DNA of 64,000 bases from Aquimarina amphilecti (GTDB lineage: Bacteria > Bacteroidota > Bacteroidia > Flavobacteriales > Flavobacteriaceae), in assembly GCF_900109375.1 (NCBI RefSeq), contig NZ_FOAB01000003.1, positions 617,145-681,144 of the forward strand, given 5' to 3'. Numbering within the stretch: the first letter of the stretch is position 1; every line of letters begins with the position of its first letter. A model generated the notes under the pieces. It saw nothing but the letters and a program-made list of their open reading frames with translations. It was not told where the DNA came from and did no database searches. The position numbers were made by a program, and so were the translations under genes. Shown here in pieces: positions 34,714 to 44,865 of this stretch.

Positions 34714-36483
34714 ATGAAAGACACACTACTTTCACATATTGAATACCCTGAGGATCTTCGTAAACTTTCTTCAGATCAACTACCTGTTTTAGCAAAAGAA
34801 TTACGTGATTTTGTAATTAATATAGTAGCTACAAAAGAAGGACATTTAGGTGCCAGCTTGGGGGTTATCGAACTTACAATTGCCTTACATTATACTTTTA
34901 ACACCCCTAATGATTTATTAGTTTGGGACGTAGGACATCAAGCATATCCTCATAAAATATTAACCGGAAGAAAAAAATTATTTCATACTAACCGCCAGCT
35001 AGAAGGCATTAGTGGGTTTCCCAAACGTAGTGAAAGTGAATATGATACTTTTGGTGTTGGACATTCTTCTACCTCTATTTCTGCTACTCTTGGAATGGCA
35101 ATTGCATCAAAATTAAAAGGCAATATTGCAAAACAACATATTGCTGTAATCGGAGATGCTTCTATTGCTAGTGGAATGGCGTTTGAAGGACTAAATCACG
35201 CAGGCGTCACTGATGCCAACATGCTAATTATTTTAAATGACAATTCCATTGGAATCGATCCAAGTGTAGGAGCTCTAAAGGAATATTTAACCAAAGCTAA
35301 AGTTGGGTATAAACCTAAAACCGATAATATTATTGAAGCATTGAATTTCAAATATTTCGGTCCTATAGACGGTCATGACTTACCCACTTTATTAAACACT
35401 CTCGAAAAATTAAAAACTATAAAAGGTCCTAAACTTTTACATATTATCACAACTAAGGGCAAAGGATTAAAACAAGCTGAAGAAAATCAGGTTACTTATC
35501 ACGCACCTGGAAAATTTGATGCTCATACAGGAGAATTAATCCCGAAAAAAGATATCCAACAAGCTCCTAAATTTCAGGATGTATTTGGTTACACTATTTT
35601 AGAACTCGCAAAAAAGAATAAAAAAATCATTGGTATTACTCCAGCAATGCCAACTGGTAGCTCTCTAAAATATATGATGGAAGAAATGCCCGATAGAGCT
35701 TTTGACGTTGGTATCGCAGAACAACATGCGGTTACTTTAGCAGCAGGAATGGCAACACAAGGATTAATCCCTTTCTGTACAATCTACTCAACATTTTTAC
35801 AACGCGCATATGATCAATTAATCCATGATGTAGCTTTACAAAATCTGCCTGTAATTTTCTGTATTGACCGTGCTGGGTTAGTTGGTGCAGATGGCGCAAC
35901 ACATCACGGTGTTTTTGATATAGCATATCTAAACTGTATTCCGAACATGATCGTAGCTGCACCAGTAAATGAGGTTGAATTAAGAAACCTTCTCTATACT
36001 GCTACATTAGGATTAGAGCATCCAATTGCTATTAGATACCCTAGAGGTAGAGGAAAAATTATAAACTGGAAAGTTCCTATGACTAAAATTTTAATAGGAA
36101 AAGGAACAAGTTTAAGAAATGAAGAATCAGAAATAGCAATCATATCAACGGGAACAATAGCAAATAATATAATTGATGCTTTAGAATCTATTGATAAAAA
36201 AGTGAATCACTATCATTTTTGTTTTATAAAACCTTTAGATTCCAATTTTCTAATAGAAATACTACAAAAACATAAAACCATCGTAACTATAGAAGATGGT
36301 GTTATAAAAGGAGGATTTGGAAGTACAATTATAGATTTTGCAAATCATAATAATTTCACAAAGAAAATAATTACTTTAGGAATTCCGGATCGTTTCATAC
36401 ACCAAGGAACTACCGAAGAATTACAAGAAATTTGTGGTATTTCTGCGAAAAAAATAAGAGAGACTATTTTTAATCTTTCCTAA
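34714..36483 (+). CDS. dxs: 1-deoxy-D-xylulose-5-phosphate synthase
   Basis: First enzyme of the MEP isoprenoid pathway: condenses pyruvate and glyceraldehyde 3-phosphate on thiamine diphosphate. 589 residues, close to other Bacteroidota enzymes and somewhat shorter than the E. coli protein (620). The cofactor motif runs from GDASIASGMAFEGLNHAG (D148) to ILNDN (N175, N177). Transketolase-type Pyr domain (about 285-450; AEQHAVTLAAGMA, DRAGLVGADGATHHG) and C-terminal domain (about 460-589). Together with the polyprenyl synthetase at 10694 it serves isoprenoid synthesis, though the two are not linked. Its stop codon is only 3 bases from that of the convergent M36 gene and I see no terminator between. 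Confidence 0.96.
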   Translation: MKDTLLSHIEYPEDLRKLSSDQLPVLAKELRDFVINIVATKEGHLGASLGVIELTIALHYTFNTPNDLLVWDVGHQAYPHKILTGRKKLFHTNRQLEGISGFPKRSESEYDTFGVGHSSTSISATLGMAIASKLKGNIAKQHIAVIGDASIASGMAFEGLNHAGVTDANMLIILNDNSIGIDPSVGALKEYLTKAKVGYKPKTDNIIEALNFKYFGPIDGHDLPTLLNTLEKLKTIKGPKLLHIITTKGKGLKQAEENQVTYHAPGKFDAHTGELIPKKDIQQAPKFQDVFGYTILELAKKNKKIIGITPAMPTGSSLKYMMEEMPDRAFDVGIAEQHAVTLAAGMATQGLIPFCTIYSTFLQRAYDQLIHDVALQNLPVIFCIDRAGLVGADGATHHGVFDIAYLNCIPNMIVAAPVNEVELRNLLYTATLGLEHPIAIRYPRGRGKIINWKVPMTKILIGKGTSLRNEESEIAIISTGTIANNIIDALESIDKKVNHYHFCFIKPLDSNFLIEILQKHKTIVTIEDGVIKGGFGSTIIDFANHNNFTKKIITLGIPDRFIHQGTTEELQEICGISAKKIRETIFNLS

Positions 36484-36486
36484 TTA

Positions 36487-39144
36487 TTATTCTATCGCTA
36501 TTTTTGTTGTAAATCTATTTCCCTCGTTCGTCATTATTTGTAATATATAAATTCCAGTTCTTAAGCTTTGCGCATTGATACTATAAGAACTGTTTAAAAG
36601 AATATCTTGTTCAAAAACAACTCTTCCGTTAATATCTACTATTCTTATATTACTTTCGCCAAAACCTTTAGAAACATTAATCACAAAATTACCACTTGAT
36701 GGATTTGGTGTAATTCTAAAAATACTTTCATCAAAATCTTCTACATTTAACAAACAAGATACTTCAGAAGAAGGTGGAATATCAAATGCTTCTGTTTGAT
36801 CTGTTCTATTGAGTGAATCACCTTGAGTAGCACCCCAACCTAAACCTCTTCTCGCAAAAACTTCCCAAATTAAGCAAACATTTGCTCCCGAATTTGCTAT
36901 TTCATCAGCCATAAGAATAGCATCACGGCCATCAACAAAACCTGGATTACAAGATTGTAATTTTAATCCATCCATAATCAATTGCATTGCTAAATTATTC
37001 CCACCTGTTCCATTATACAAATCTGGATCAAACCCATCTCTTTCAATCAATGCCCAGGTAAGATCCCAAATCATAGATGCCCAAATAGATCCAACTCCAT
37101 GAGGTGCAGAAAAACTACCTGTATTATTTGTATCCGCATATGTTACCGGATTAATCGTCATATTCGTACTATATGGAAAAGGCCTAATTCCTCCTCCAGT
37201 TGTAGGTTGACCTACAGCATAGGTTCCTATTCCCCTACTATCTTCTGCTGCATCACCAGATTCGATAGTCATCATTAATGCAAACCAATCTGACCAACCT
37301 TCTCCCATTTGCTCAGTAGCTTGAGTACAATTCCCATCGGGATCAAACTGAACGCAGGAAGTTAAGCAACCAGAGTTGTTTGCTCCACCTGTTAAACGAT
37401 TGGAAATACCATGTCCATATTCGTGAACGACAATTCCATTATCAAAACTACTATCCTCTGCAAAAAAATTCCTCCCAATATCTGAAAGTGTAACATTTAT
37501 TGTATTGGAAGTCATTTCTGTTATTAGGGCCTCTCCATTATCTCTTCCTATCATAACCGCCGGAATAGTGATACTACCATCATCTCCTCCCATAGCAATT
37601 GGATCTCCAGCTACATTATTTACTACCAAAACAGCAACAGCTCCTGCCGCTTGACATCTAGATACTTTATCATCAAAATTACAACCACCTCTTCTTACAA
37701 CGGCTATTCTACCATTAAGAGATGATGCATTTATAATATTAGAACAAATATCATTAGCATTTACCGACGAATCATCATCAATAGCAAGTGCTAAATTAGC
37801 AGTAAGTCCACTAGGAAATTCGGGAGCATCTATGTGGCCCGGATTAAAAGAATTGTCAACAGTGACATATGCCCCTGATAATGTTCCTCCATTAACTACA
37901 AAAGTATTTACTGCTGGATCAGGTGTCGGATTCCACAAAAACATCTGCATTCTTGGATTTGCTCCATCAGGCGGTGTTCCAAAATTTGCATTATTAAATC
38001 CTGATCCATCTTGAGCATCGGCAAATACCTCATCACTAGCTGAACCACCTCTTCCATAATTATTAAATTGAAAATTACCAGCAGTTTCATCAAAACCATA
38101 TTGATACCACACATCATGTGTGACATTATTTGCATAAAAAAGATTCGTAATAGATGCTTCTTCAAAGTTTTCTACTAACTCATTCTCATTAAAAGGAAAA
38201 TCAAATACCAAACTTGCCCCTCCGTCTGCAAGATTTCCAATACCATTATTAGCATTCACATCTTCTGACGCTATTACATTATTACCTCTAGTGGTAGTAA
38301 ATTCTGCTCCATCAATTCCATTGGTGTCATGCCAACCAAAAGGAGATGCCGTGGCCTCTGCTGGATTAGTTATAAGCACTCTATTTCCATGGTTTGGACT
38401 CTCTATAGCTGGTATTGGATATACATTATAACTTCCTTCCATCAAAAAGTTATATTTTTTCTTGAACCCAAAAGTACTTTGAGAGACATCATCTCTATGG
38501 GTATTTCGATTTTCAGTATGCTCAAAAGAACATTCTGTCATCCAATCTGTTTTATCCAACACTTCTCCTGTAACCGCATTGACTCTAGCACTATACCAAT
38601 GTTTTCCATCCATCGTATAGATACTCATATCCCAACAGAGATATATCTTACCATCCCTTAAAACATACATAAGTTGAACCGGAATTTGTTCTTGAGATAA
38701 ATTCTCATCAACATAAATTACTTTCCCATTGTCACTTTTATTAATGTTTTTCAGATTAATTGGAGTATTAATTCCTACATTGGAAGCCACCTGTTGAACG
38801 GCTTCAGGAGCTAAAATATTAGGTATAATAGTATTTACTTTTTTAGAAAGATCGTTGTGAAGTTTTCCACTAAACGAAAGTACTTTTCCATTTTTTACAA
38901 CAAAACTCCCTACTGCATTATAAATTGGAATTTCTTTGTATTCCTGAATAACGTATATATTAGAAGCCTTTAAACTTTTAGAAAATGATTCTCTTTGAAT
39001 ACGAAGTTCTGAAATATCTTCTTGAGACATTCCTACTTGTGTCAAATAGTCTTTAATAATTTGAAGATTTGAAGATTGAGCAAGGACTTCTAAAGAATTG
39101 AAGATAAGAGCAAAAAACAAAACACTAAAGTAGAATCCTTTCAT
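36487..39144 (-). CDS. Secreted M36 (fungalysin-type) metallopeptidase with T9SS sorting domain
   Basis: A zinc endopeptidase of 885 residues for extracellular protein breakdown. Signal peptide about 1-22; FTP-type inhibitory propeptide region (about 30-190; ending near NAVTGEVLDKTDWM); M36 catalytic domain with zinc-binding H574-E575-Y-G-H578 and the third ligand in EQMGEGWSDWFAL; a PA domain inserted within it (about 445-545; VVRRGGCNFDDKV); and a C-terminal T9SS sorting domain (about 810-885; ITPNPSSGNFVI, RTGIYILQI). The PA insert may help substrate choice. Single gene; the propeptide implies self-inhibition until export. Confidence 0.93.
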   Translation of the reverse strand: MKGFYFSVLFFALIFNSLEVLAQSSNLQIIKDYLTQVGMSQEDISELRIQRESFSKSLKASNIYVIQEYKEIPIYNAVGSFVVKNGKVLSFSGKLHNDLSKKVNTIIPNILAPEAVQQVASNVGINTPINLKNINKSDNGKVIYVDENLSQEQIPVQLMYVLRDGKIYLCWDMSIYTMDGKHWYSARVNAVTGEVLDKTDWMTECSFEHTENRNTHRDDVSQSTFGFKKKYNFLMEGSYNVYPIPAIESPNHGNRVLITNPAEATASPFGWHDTNGIDGAEFTTTRGNNVIASEDVNANNGIGNLADGGASLVFDFPFNENELVENFEEASITNLFYANNVTHDVWYQYGFDETAGNFQFNNYGRGGSASDEVFADAQDGSGFNNANFGTPPDGANPRMQMFLWNPTPDPAVNTFVVNGGTLSGAYVTVDNSFNPGHIDAPEFPSGLTANLALAIDDDSSVNANDICSNIINASSLNGRIAVVRRGGCNFDDKVSRCQAAGAVAVLVVNNVAGDPIAMGGDDGSITIPAVMIGRDNGEALITEMTSNTINVTLSDIGRNFFAEDSSFDNGIVVHEYGHGISNRLTGGANNSGCLTSCVQFDPDGNCTQATEQMGEGWSDWFALMMTIESGDAAEDSRGIGTYAVGQPTTGGGIRPFPYSTNMTINPVTYADTNNTGSFSAPHGVGSIWASMIWDLTWALIERDGFDPDLYNGTGGNNLAMQLIMDGLKLQSCNPGFVDGRDAILMADEIANSGANVCLIWEVFARRGLGWGATQGDSLNRTDQTEAFDIPPSSEVSCLLNVEDFDESIFRITPNPSSGNFVINVSKGFGESNIRIVDINGRVVFEQDILLNSSYSINAQSLRTGIYILQIMTNEGNRFTTKIAIE

Positions 39145-39232
39145 TCTTACACAGATTTATATCAGAAATATGATTTTTAATATATTATAAACCCTAAAAA
39201 TAAGGAAAAAACAAAGGTTGAATGTTAAAAGA

Positions 39233-40579
39233 TTAGATTTCTAACCCTTTGATTTTTTGAAACTTCAACAACGCATTTCCATCAGTTAGACTTGCTACAT
39301 AATTACTTATGCTTATTAGTCTAGTATATAGATCTTCATTAGTATAATCGAAATTATTTCCTTCAGCTTTCAAAATCAGTTTATCGTAATTAGAAGCTTG
39401 TTGATTCATAAAATGATTTGTTGCAGTACAATATCTATCTAGAAGCGTGGCAAGAATCTCATATCCTGCAATCTCTTTTTCTACTACTTCAGAACTTTGA
39501 TAGATCTTAGCAATGCTTATTTTAATAATATCATCAATTTGTGCCTGATATTTACTTTTATCAATAAGTGCCTCGGCAAAATCTCCCTTTAATATCTCTT
39601 CCTCATGTTCTAAAAAAGTATTAGCTGCTTCTTGTATCAATGTATTAATTGCTAATGCTCTTAAGTAACTTAGACGATCAGCTGTAGTCGTAAGGCTATT
39701 ATATTTTGATGTGTTAATCGTATCCTTTACTAGTTTGATCAGATACTCCAGAGCATACTCTTCTTGTATCAATCCTAAATTAATACCATCTTCAAAATCA
39801 ATAATGGTATAACAAATATCATCAGCCGCTTCTACCAAAAAAGTTAATGGGTGACGACTATACGTAATTTCATCTCCTATTTTTTGAGATAGCAACCCCA
39901 TCTCTTCTGCTACTTCTTTGAAAAAAGTCCTTTCATTCTGAAAATATCCAAATTTCTTATGCGCAATATGTGAAGTAGGCTTTTTAGGTAAAGACTCTTT
40001 AGGATATTTCATAAAAGCTCCCAGCGTAGCATAGGATAATCGCAACCCTCCTTCTATACCTTGTCTTGATTCTGTTAAAATCTTAAACCCATTTGCATTT
40101 CCTTCAAAATCTATAAGATCTTGATATTGCTTTGGGGTTAAATACTCTTTATACATTTCACCTTTTCCGGTAGCAAAATACTCTCCTATTGCTTTTTCTC
40201 CGGAATGTCCAAATGGTGGATTCCCTATATCATGAGATAAAGAAGCTGCCGCGACAATGGCTCCAAAATCATTAAACTGATACCCGTGAATAGTGGCAAG
40301 ATGTGGATGTTTTTCTAAAATTTTTTTTCCTACTACTCTACCCAAAGAACGACCTACCACAGATACTTCTAAACTATGAGTTAATCTGGTATGTACAAAA
40401 CTAGTTTTGGATAGTGGGATTACCTGAGTTTTATCCTGTAAACTCCTGAATGCCGAAGAAAATATAATCCTATCATAATCTACCTCAAAACCTAATCTAG
40501 TTTCATCCTGTTCTTTACGCAATCTTTTATTAGTATCTCCCTGTCGTTTTAAGGACAGTAGCTGTTCCCAGTTCATCAT
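39233..40579 (-). CDS. dgt: Deoxyguanosinetriphosphate triphosphohydrolase-like HD protein
   Basis: It hydrolyses dGTP (or other dNTPs) to the deoxynucleoside and triphosphate. 448 residues. HD-domain metal site: His in HTRLTHSLEVS, HD in AASLSHDIGNPPFGHSGEKA, and a later Asp in EAADDICYTIIDFED. The N-terminus RLRKEQDETRLGFEVDYDR is typical of the family. Its position directly after nrdB-nrdA, on the same strand, places a dNTP-degrading enzyme next to the dNTP-making enzyme, but a terminator at 40604-40640 separates them. Start: two adjacent ATG codons (40579, 40576). Confidence 0.92.
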   Translation of the reverse strand: MMNWEQLLSLKRQGDTNKRLRKEQDETRLGFEVDYDRIIFSSAFRSLQDKTQVIPLSKTSFVHTRLTHSLEVSVVGRSLGRVVGKKILEKHPHLATIHGYQFNDFGAIVAAASLSHDIGNPPFGHSGEKAIGEYFATGKGEMYKEYLTPKQYQDLIDFEGNANGFKILTESRQGIEGGLRLSYATLGAFMKYPKESLPKKPTSHIAHKKFGYFQNERTFFKEVAEEMGLLSQKIGDEITYSRHPLTFLVEAADDICYTIIDFEDGINLGLIQEEYALEYLIKLVKDTINTSKYNSLTTTADRLSYLRALAINTLIQEAANTFLEHEEEILKGDFAEALIDKSKYQAQIDDIIKISIAKIYQSSEVVEKEIAGYEILATLLDRYCTATNHFMNQQASNYDKLILKAEGNNFDYTNEDLYTRLISISNYVASLTDGNALLKFQKIKGLEI

Positions 40580-40603
40580 AATTTTAAGAAAAATCGAATA
40601 TAC

Positions 40604-40640
40604 AAAAAAGGGAAGCTTCTTAACAGAAAACTTCCCTTTT
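40604..40640 (-). terminator. Terminator downstream of nrdA
   Basis: Ten-base arms AAAAGGGAAG (40606-40615) and CTTCCCTTTT (40631-40640) around a 15-base loop; on the minus strand the stem is followed by a T run. It lies between nrdA and dgt. Confidence 0.75.
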
Positions 40641-40661
40641 GCCCTATTTAAATGGTCTTAA

Positions 40662-43133
40662 TTAAGACCCACACATTAAACAATCATCTCCTTCAGCTTC
40701 TTTTGATTGCGCAATTAACGCTTTCAATTCTTCTGGAGTTAAGGAGGTTCCTTCTGCAGAAACCTCTACAGCTTCTGGCTGTGCTTCTGTTTTAGGAGCT
40801 GACTGAGCTTCCATCACTTGAGCTGCTGCAACCGCTACTTGTTCTGCTTGCGGTTGTTCCTTCTTCTCAGTTTTAAGTGTAAACTTAATCGCATCTACTG
40901 CAGATTTAGTTCTCAGATAATACATTCCGGTTTTTAACCCACTCTTCCAAGCATAGAAATGCATCGAAGTAAGTTTTGCCATTGTAGCACCTTCCATAAA
41001 CAAGTTCAGTGACTGCGATTGATCAATAAAATATCCTCTATGGCGAGACATATCAATAATATCCTTCATACTTAATTCCCAAACTGTCTTATACAATTCT
41101 TTAAGCTCCTGAGGAATAATATCTATATTCTGGATAGATCCATTAGCACGCATAATAGCATCCTTAAGATCATCACTCCATAGATTTAATTTTACTAAAT
41201 CTTCTAATAAATGTTTGTTTACTACAATAAACTCACCAGATAACACTCGTCTTGTATATATATTACTTGTATACGGTTCAAACGCTTCATTATTTCCTAA
41301 GATCTGAGAAGTTGATGCTGTTGGCATCGGAGCTACTAATAACGAATTACGAACACCATTCTTTAGCACTTCTTTTCTAAGACTAGCCCAATCCCAACGA
41401 CCACTTAACTCTTCATCTTTAATCCCCCATAGATTATGTTGGAATTCTCCTTTAGATATAGGCGATCCTTCATATGTTTGGTATGCACCATCAACTATAG
41501 CTTCTTCCATAGACGCTGTTACTGCTGCAAAATATAAAGTTTCGAAAATTTCTTGATTCAGTTTCTTAGCTTCATCACTAGTAAAAGGCATACGCAACTG
41601 AATAAAAGCATCTGCAAGTCCTTGCACACCTAATCCAATAGGACGGTGACGCATATTAGAGTTTTCTGCTTCTTTTACAGGATAATAATTACGATCTATT
41701 ACTTTATTTAAATTTTTTGTTACTCGTTTTGTAATTCTAAAAAGCTCTTCGTGATCAAATGCTCCATTTTTCACAAACATTGGCAATGCAATAGAAGCTA
41801 AGTTACACACTGCTACCTCATCAGGACTAGTGTACTCCATAATTTCTGTACACAAGTTAGAAGAACGAATAGTTCCCAAATTCTGTTGATTAGATTTACG
41901 ATTAGCCGCATCCTTATACAACATGTATGGGGTTCCAGTTTCAATCTGAGATTCTAAAATTTTCTCCCAAAGCTCACGCGCTTTTATAGTTCTACGACCT
42001 TTTCCTTCCGACTCAAAACGCAAGTATTCTTTTTCAAACTCATCACTATGAATATCAAATAATCCTGGACATTCATTAGGACACATTAATGTCCATTCCG
42101 CATCTTCTTGTACACGCTTCATAAATAGATCTGGAATCCACATTGCATAGAATAAATCACGCGCACGCATTTCTTCTTTACCGTGGTTTTTCTTAAGATC
42201 TAAAAAGTCAAATATATCTGCATGCCATGGTTCTACATAGATCGCAAAAGAACCTTTACGTTTTCCTCCTCCTTGATCTACATAACGAGCGGTATCATTA
42301 AATACACGTAACATAGGAACTATACCGTTCGATGTTCCATTAGTCCCTGCAATATAAGACCCCGTAGCTCTCACATTATGTATAGATAATCCAATTCCCC
42401 CTGCGGATTGTGAAATCTTTGCTGTCTGCTTTAACGTGTCATAAATTCCATCAATACTATCATCTTTTGTTGCCAATAAGAAACAAGATGACATTTGTGG
42501 TTTTGGAGTCCCAGAATTAAATAACGTAGGTGTAGCGTGTGTAAAATATTTTTTAGACATTAATTCGTATGTCTCAATTGCTGCATCTAAATCATTTAGA
42601 TGAATTCCAATTGAAACTCTCATTAACATATGTTGCGGACGTTCTGCAATCTGACCATTAATTTTTAATAAGTAAGAACGCTCTAAAGTTTTAAAACCAA
42701 AATAATCATAACCAAAATCCCTATTGTAGATAATCGTAGAGTCTAACTTCTCTTTATTTGCCATGATCACTTCATATACTTCGTCAGAGATCAGTGGTGC
42801 TTTTTTCTCGGTTCTTGGATTTACATACTCATATAAATCTGTAACTACCTCAGAAAATGTCTTCTTCGTATTTTTATGTAGATTAGAAACTGATATACGC
42901 GCAGCCAACTTAGCATAATCTGGATGTGCTATAGTCATAGTTGCAGCAATTTCTGCAGCCAGATTATCCAGTTCACTAGTAGTTACCCCATCATACAGCC
43001 CTTCTATCACTCGCATCGCTACCTTCACTGGATCAACCAGAGCGTTTAATCCATAACATAACTTCCTTACCCTTGCGGTAATTTTGTCAAACATAATTGG
43101 CTCCTTGTGACCGTCTCTTTTTACTACATACAT
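40662..43133 (-). CDS. nrdA: Ribonucleoside-diphosphate reductase large subunit, class I, eukaryote-like
   Basis: Reduces ribonucleoside diphosphates to deoxyribonucleotides. 823 residues. ATP-cone allosteric domain at 1-90 ([20 protein letters not shown]), then the 10-stranded barrel. Active-site cysteines are C217 (SSCFLLA), C428 (NLCTEI, thiyl) and C443 (VAVCNLAS); the numbers are within one residue of the human R1 protein (218, 429, 444), and the 15-residue spacing differs from the E. coli enzyme. A long Ala/Glu/Gln-rich linker (about 755-805) precedes the C-terminal redox tail DDCLMCGS. It follows nrdB on the same strand with an unusual 316-base gap. Confidence 0.96.
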   Translation of the reverse strand: MYVVKRDGHKEPIMFDKITARVRKLCYGLNALVDPVKVAMRVIEGLYDGVTTSELDNLAAEIAATMTIAHPDYAKLAARISVSNLHKNTKKTFSEVVTDLYEYVNPRTEKKAPLISDEVYEVIMANKEKLDSTIIYNRDFGYDYFGFKTLERSYLLKINGQIAERPQHMLMRVSIGIHLNDLDAAIETYELMSKKYFTHATPTLFNSGTPKPQMSSCFLLATKDDSIDGIYDTLKQTAKISQSAGGIGLSIHNVRATGSYIAGTNGTSNGIVPMLRVFNDTARYVDQGGGKRKGSFAIYVEPWHADIFDFLDLKKNHGKEEMRARDLFYAMWIPDLFMKRVQEDAEWTLMCPNECPGLFDIHSDEFEKEYLRFESEGKGRRTIKARELWEKILESQIETGTPYMLYKDAANRKSNQQNLGTIRSSNLCTEIMEYTSPDEVAVCNLASIALPMFVKNGAFDHEELFRITKRVTKNLNKVIDRNYYPVKEAENSNMRHRPIGLGVQGLADAFIQLRMPFTSDEAKKLNQEIFETLYFAAVTASMEEAIVDGAYQTYEGSPISKGEFQHNLWGIKDEELSGRWDWASLRKEVLKNGVRNSLLVAPMPTASTSQILGNNEAFEPYTSNIYTRRVLSGEFIVVNKHLLEDLVKLNLWSDDLKDAIMRANGSIQNIDIIPQELKELYKTVWELSMKDIIDMSRHRGYFIDQSQSLNLFMEGATMAKLTSMHFYAWKSGLKTGMYYLRTKSAVDAIKFTLKTEKKEQPQAEQVAVAAAQVMEAQSAPKTEAQPEAVEVSAEGTSLTPEELKALIAQSKEAEGDDCLMCGS

Positions 43134-43449
43134 ACGTTTTTGGTTTTTATAGCATTCTTCTATTGAAGAACCATGATATTAATTTGTGTTTATATTCCTC
43201 TATTTACTGAAAACTAATAATTACAAATGATTTCCCCCGAAATCAGATACTAAAAAGAAACCTCTGCATTATGATAATCAGAGTTATTCTCATTAATTAA
43301 AATATAATTATATGACTTTCGCCTTCTTTTGTTTTTTTTGTAAGCTTTTAGAAAGCTTTATCAAACTGAGCTAATCGCTATTTAAATAGAAGCCCTATTC
43401 TTAATTAGCTCAGAATGAATATATTTTTATTTGAAATGATTTTTAAAGC
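43134..43449. other. Gap between nrdB and nrdA
   Basis: The 316-base space holds no coding frame. On the minus strand it carries a hairpin (43366-43413, listed separately) and a second imperfect hairpin at 43262-43283 (stem of 8 with one bulge). I find no perfect TAnnTTTG box before nrdA, so it is unclear whether nrdA has its own promoter or is expressed by read-through. Confidence 0.5.
43366..43413 (-). promoter_or_regulatory. Structured RNA element between nrdB and nrdA
   Basis: CTGAGCTAAT (43366-43375) and ATTAGCTCAG (43404-43413) pair perfectly; within the 28-base interior AATAG and CTATT can form an inner stem. No T run follows on the minus strand, so it is not a standard terminator; it may be a processing, stability or attenuation element. 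Confidence 0.4.
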
Positions 43450-44427
43450 TTAAAAATCAGCATCAAAACTTATTTTATTTTCTTCGGTATCCTTATTAAG
43501 AACTCCTGCTTTTTGATATTCTGAAACTCGCTTTTCAAAGAAATTTGTTTTCCCTTGTAATGATATCATATCCATAAAATCAAATGGATTTGAAGTTCCA
43601 TACTCTTTTTCACATTCTAATTCTGACAATAATCTATCAGTAACAAACTCTAAATATTGAGTCATCAAATTAGCATTCATACCGATCAAACTTACAGGAA
43701 GAGATTCTGTAACAAATTCTCTTTCTATATTAAGAGCATCTACTATGATCTCACGAATTCTTTCTTTTGGCACTTTATTTACTAAATGTTTGTTATGTAA
43801 ATGCACTGCAAAATCACAATGTACTCCTTCATCTCTAGAAATTAATTCATTAGAAAAAGTAAGTCCTGGCATTAAACCGCGTTTCTTTAACCAGAAAATC
43901 GAACAAAATGCTCCAGAAAAGAAAATACCTTCTACCGCTGCAAAAGCTATTAATCGCTCAGCAAAAGAATCTGATTCAATCCATTTCAACGCCCAATCTG
44001 CTTTTTTCTTAATTGCAGGAAAATTATCTATCGCCTTGAATAAAATATCTTTCTCTTTTTCGTCTTTCACATAAGTGTCGATCAATAAAGAATATGTTTC
44101 AGAATGAATATTCTCCATCATAATCTGAAAACCATAAAAGAATTTTGCCTCACTATACTGAACTTCGTTTACGAAATTCTCTGCTAAATTTTCATTAACA
44201 ATTCCGTCAGAAGCGGCAAAAAACGCTAAAATGTGTTTAATAAAATATCTTTCGTCATTTGTCAACTTAGTAGCCCAGTCAGTAATATCTTGATGTAAGT
44301 CAATTTCTTCAGCTGTCCAGAAACTAGCTTCTGATTTTTTATACCAATCCCAAATATCATGATGTTTGATAGGAAAAATTACAAATCTGTCTTTATTTTC
44401 TTGCAAGATTGGCTCTACTGCATTCAT
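43450..44427 (-). CDS. nrdB: Ribonucleoside-diphosphate reductase small subunit, class I, eukaryote-like
   Basis: The di-iron radical-generating R2 subunit, 325 residues. Radical tyrosine expected at Y98 in [15 protein letters not shown], whose Glu and His are iron ligands; other ligand regions are [13 protein letters not shown] upstream and [12 protein letters not shown] downstream. The C-terminus FDADF is the peptide that docks into R1; it and long internal segments ([20 protein letters not shown]) closely resemble the human R2. It is upstream of nrdA in the operon. The gene is preceded by a 438-base gap with a tandem repeat that could be regulatory. Confidence 0.96.
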   Translation of the reverse strand: MNAVEPILQENKDRFVIFPIKHHDIWDWYKKSEASFWTAEEIDLHQDITDWATKLTNDERYFIKHILAFFAASDGIVNENLAENFVNEVQYSEAKFFYGFQIMMENIHSETYSLLIDTYVKDEKEKDILFKAIDNFPAIKKKADWALKWIESDSFAERLIAFAAVEGIFFSGAFCSIFWLKKRGLMPGLTFSNELISRDEGVHCDFAVHLHNKHLVNKVPKERIREIIVDALNIEREFVTESLPVSLIGMNANLMTQYLEFVTDRLLSELECEKEYGTSNPFDFMDMISLQGKTNFFEKRVSEYQKAGVLNKDTEENKISFDADF

Positions 44428-44801
44428 CTTTTTTTCTTTTAGCTAGTTTTACGATTTTTTGTTTCCGCTACGGACTAACAAAGATCAAAAAATGCTCTAG
44501 AAGTTTCACAAAAAGTTAGCAAACGTTTTCAACAAAGTTTTCAACACGAAGGGAATTAACCTATAAAAACCAACAATTCACATATTTAACATAAATACCT
44601 GAAAAACAATAGCTTAAACTTACAAAAAAAGATATAAACATCATTGTTAGTAACCTCAAAAACTACTTGTTTTTCACCTGTTACCAAGGTTTTTTTACAC
44701 TAAAAAAACAAAACTCGAAAACAATCTATTTTACGGCAAAACCACACCTTAATAATTGTAAATAAAATTCGCTTTTTTATTATTTATAGCTTTAAAAAAG
44801 A
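44428..44801. other. Non-coding region upstream of nrdB
   Basis: No credible gene. It holds two copies of GTTTTCAACA (44525-44534, 44537-44546) at a 12-base period about 100 bases upstream of nrdB, an overlapping AAACGTTT core at 44521, and long A/T runs. No perfect -7 box for nrdB was found. Confidence 0.5.
44525..44546. repeat. Tandem 10-mers upstream of nrdB
   Basis: GTTTTCAACA occurs twice, 12 bases apart. The inner TTTTCAACA loosely resembles a DnaA box (TTATNCACA), and DnaA controls nrd genes in E. coli; it does not match the NrdR box. A binding site is possible but not shown. Confidence 0.35.
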
Positions 44802-44834
44802 AAAAATCATACGTGAATTCCACGTATGATTTTT
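44802..44834 (-). terminator. Terminator downstream of the lipoprotein gene at 44866
   Basis: Fourteen-base perfect stem (44802-44815 with 44821-44834) around AATTC, followed on the minus strand by a T run. It closes the OmpA-lipoprotein unit. Confidence 0.88.
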
Positions 44835-44865
44835 CTAAAACAATATTTTCTTATTTTATTTTCTT

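Noticed and set aside
43404..43413. tRNA-like TAGCTCAG motif
   Set aside because: No T-arm, anticodon arm or acceptor stem surrounds it; it is the right arm of the nrdB-nrdA hairpin.
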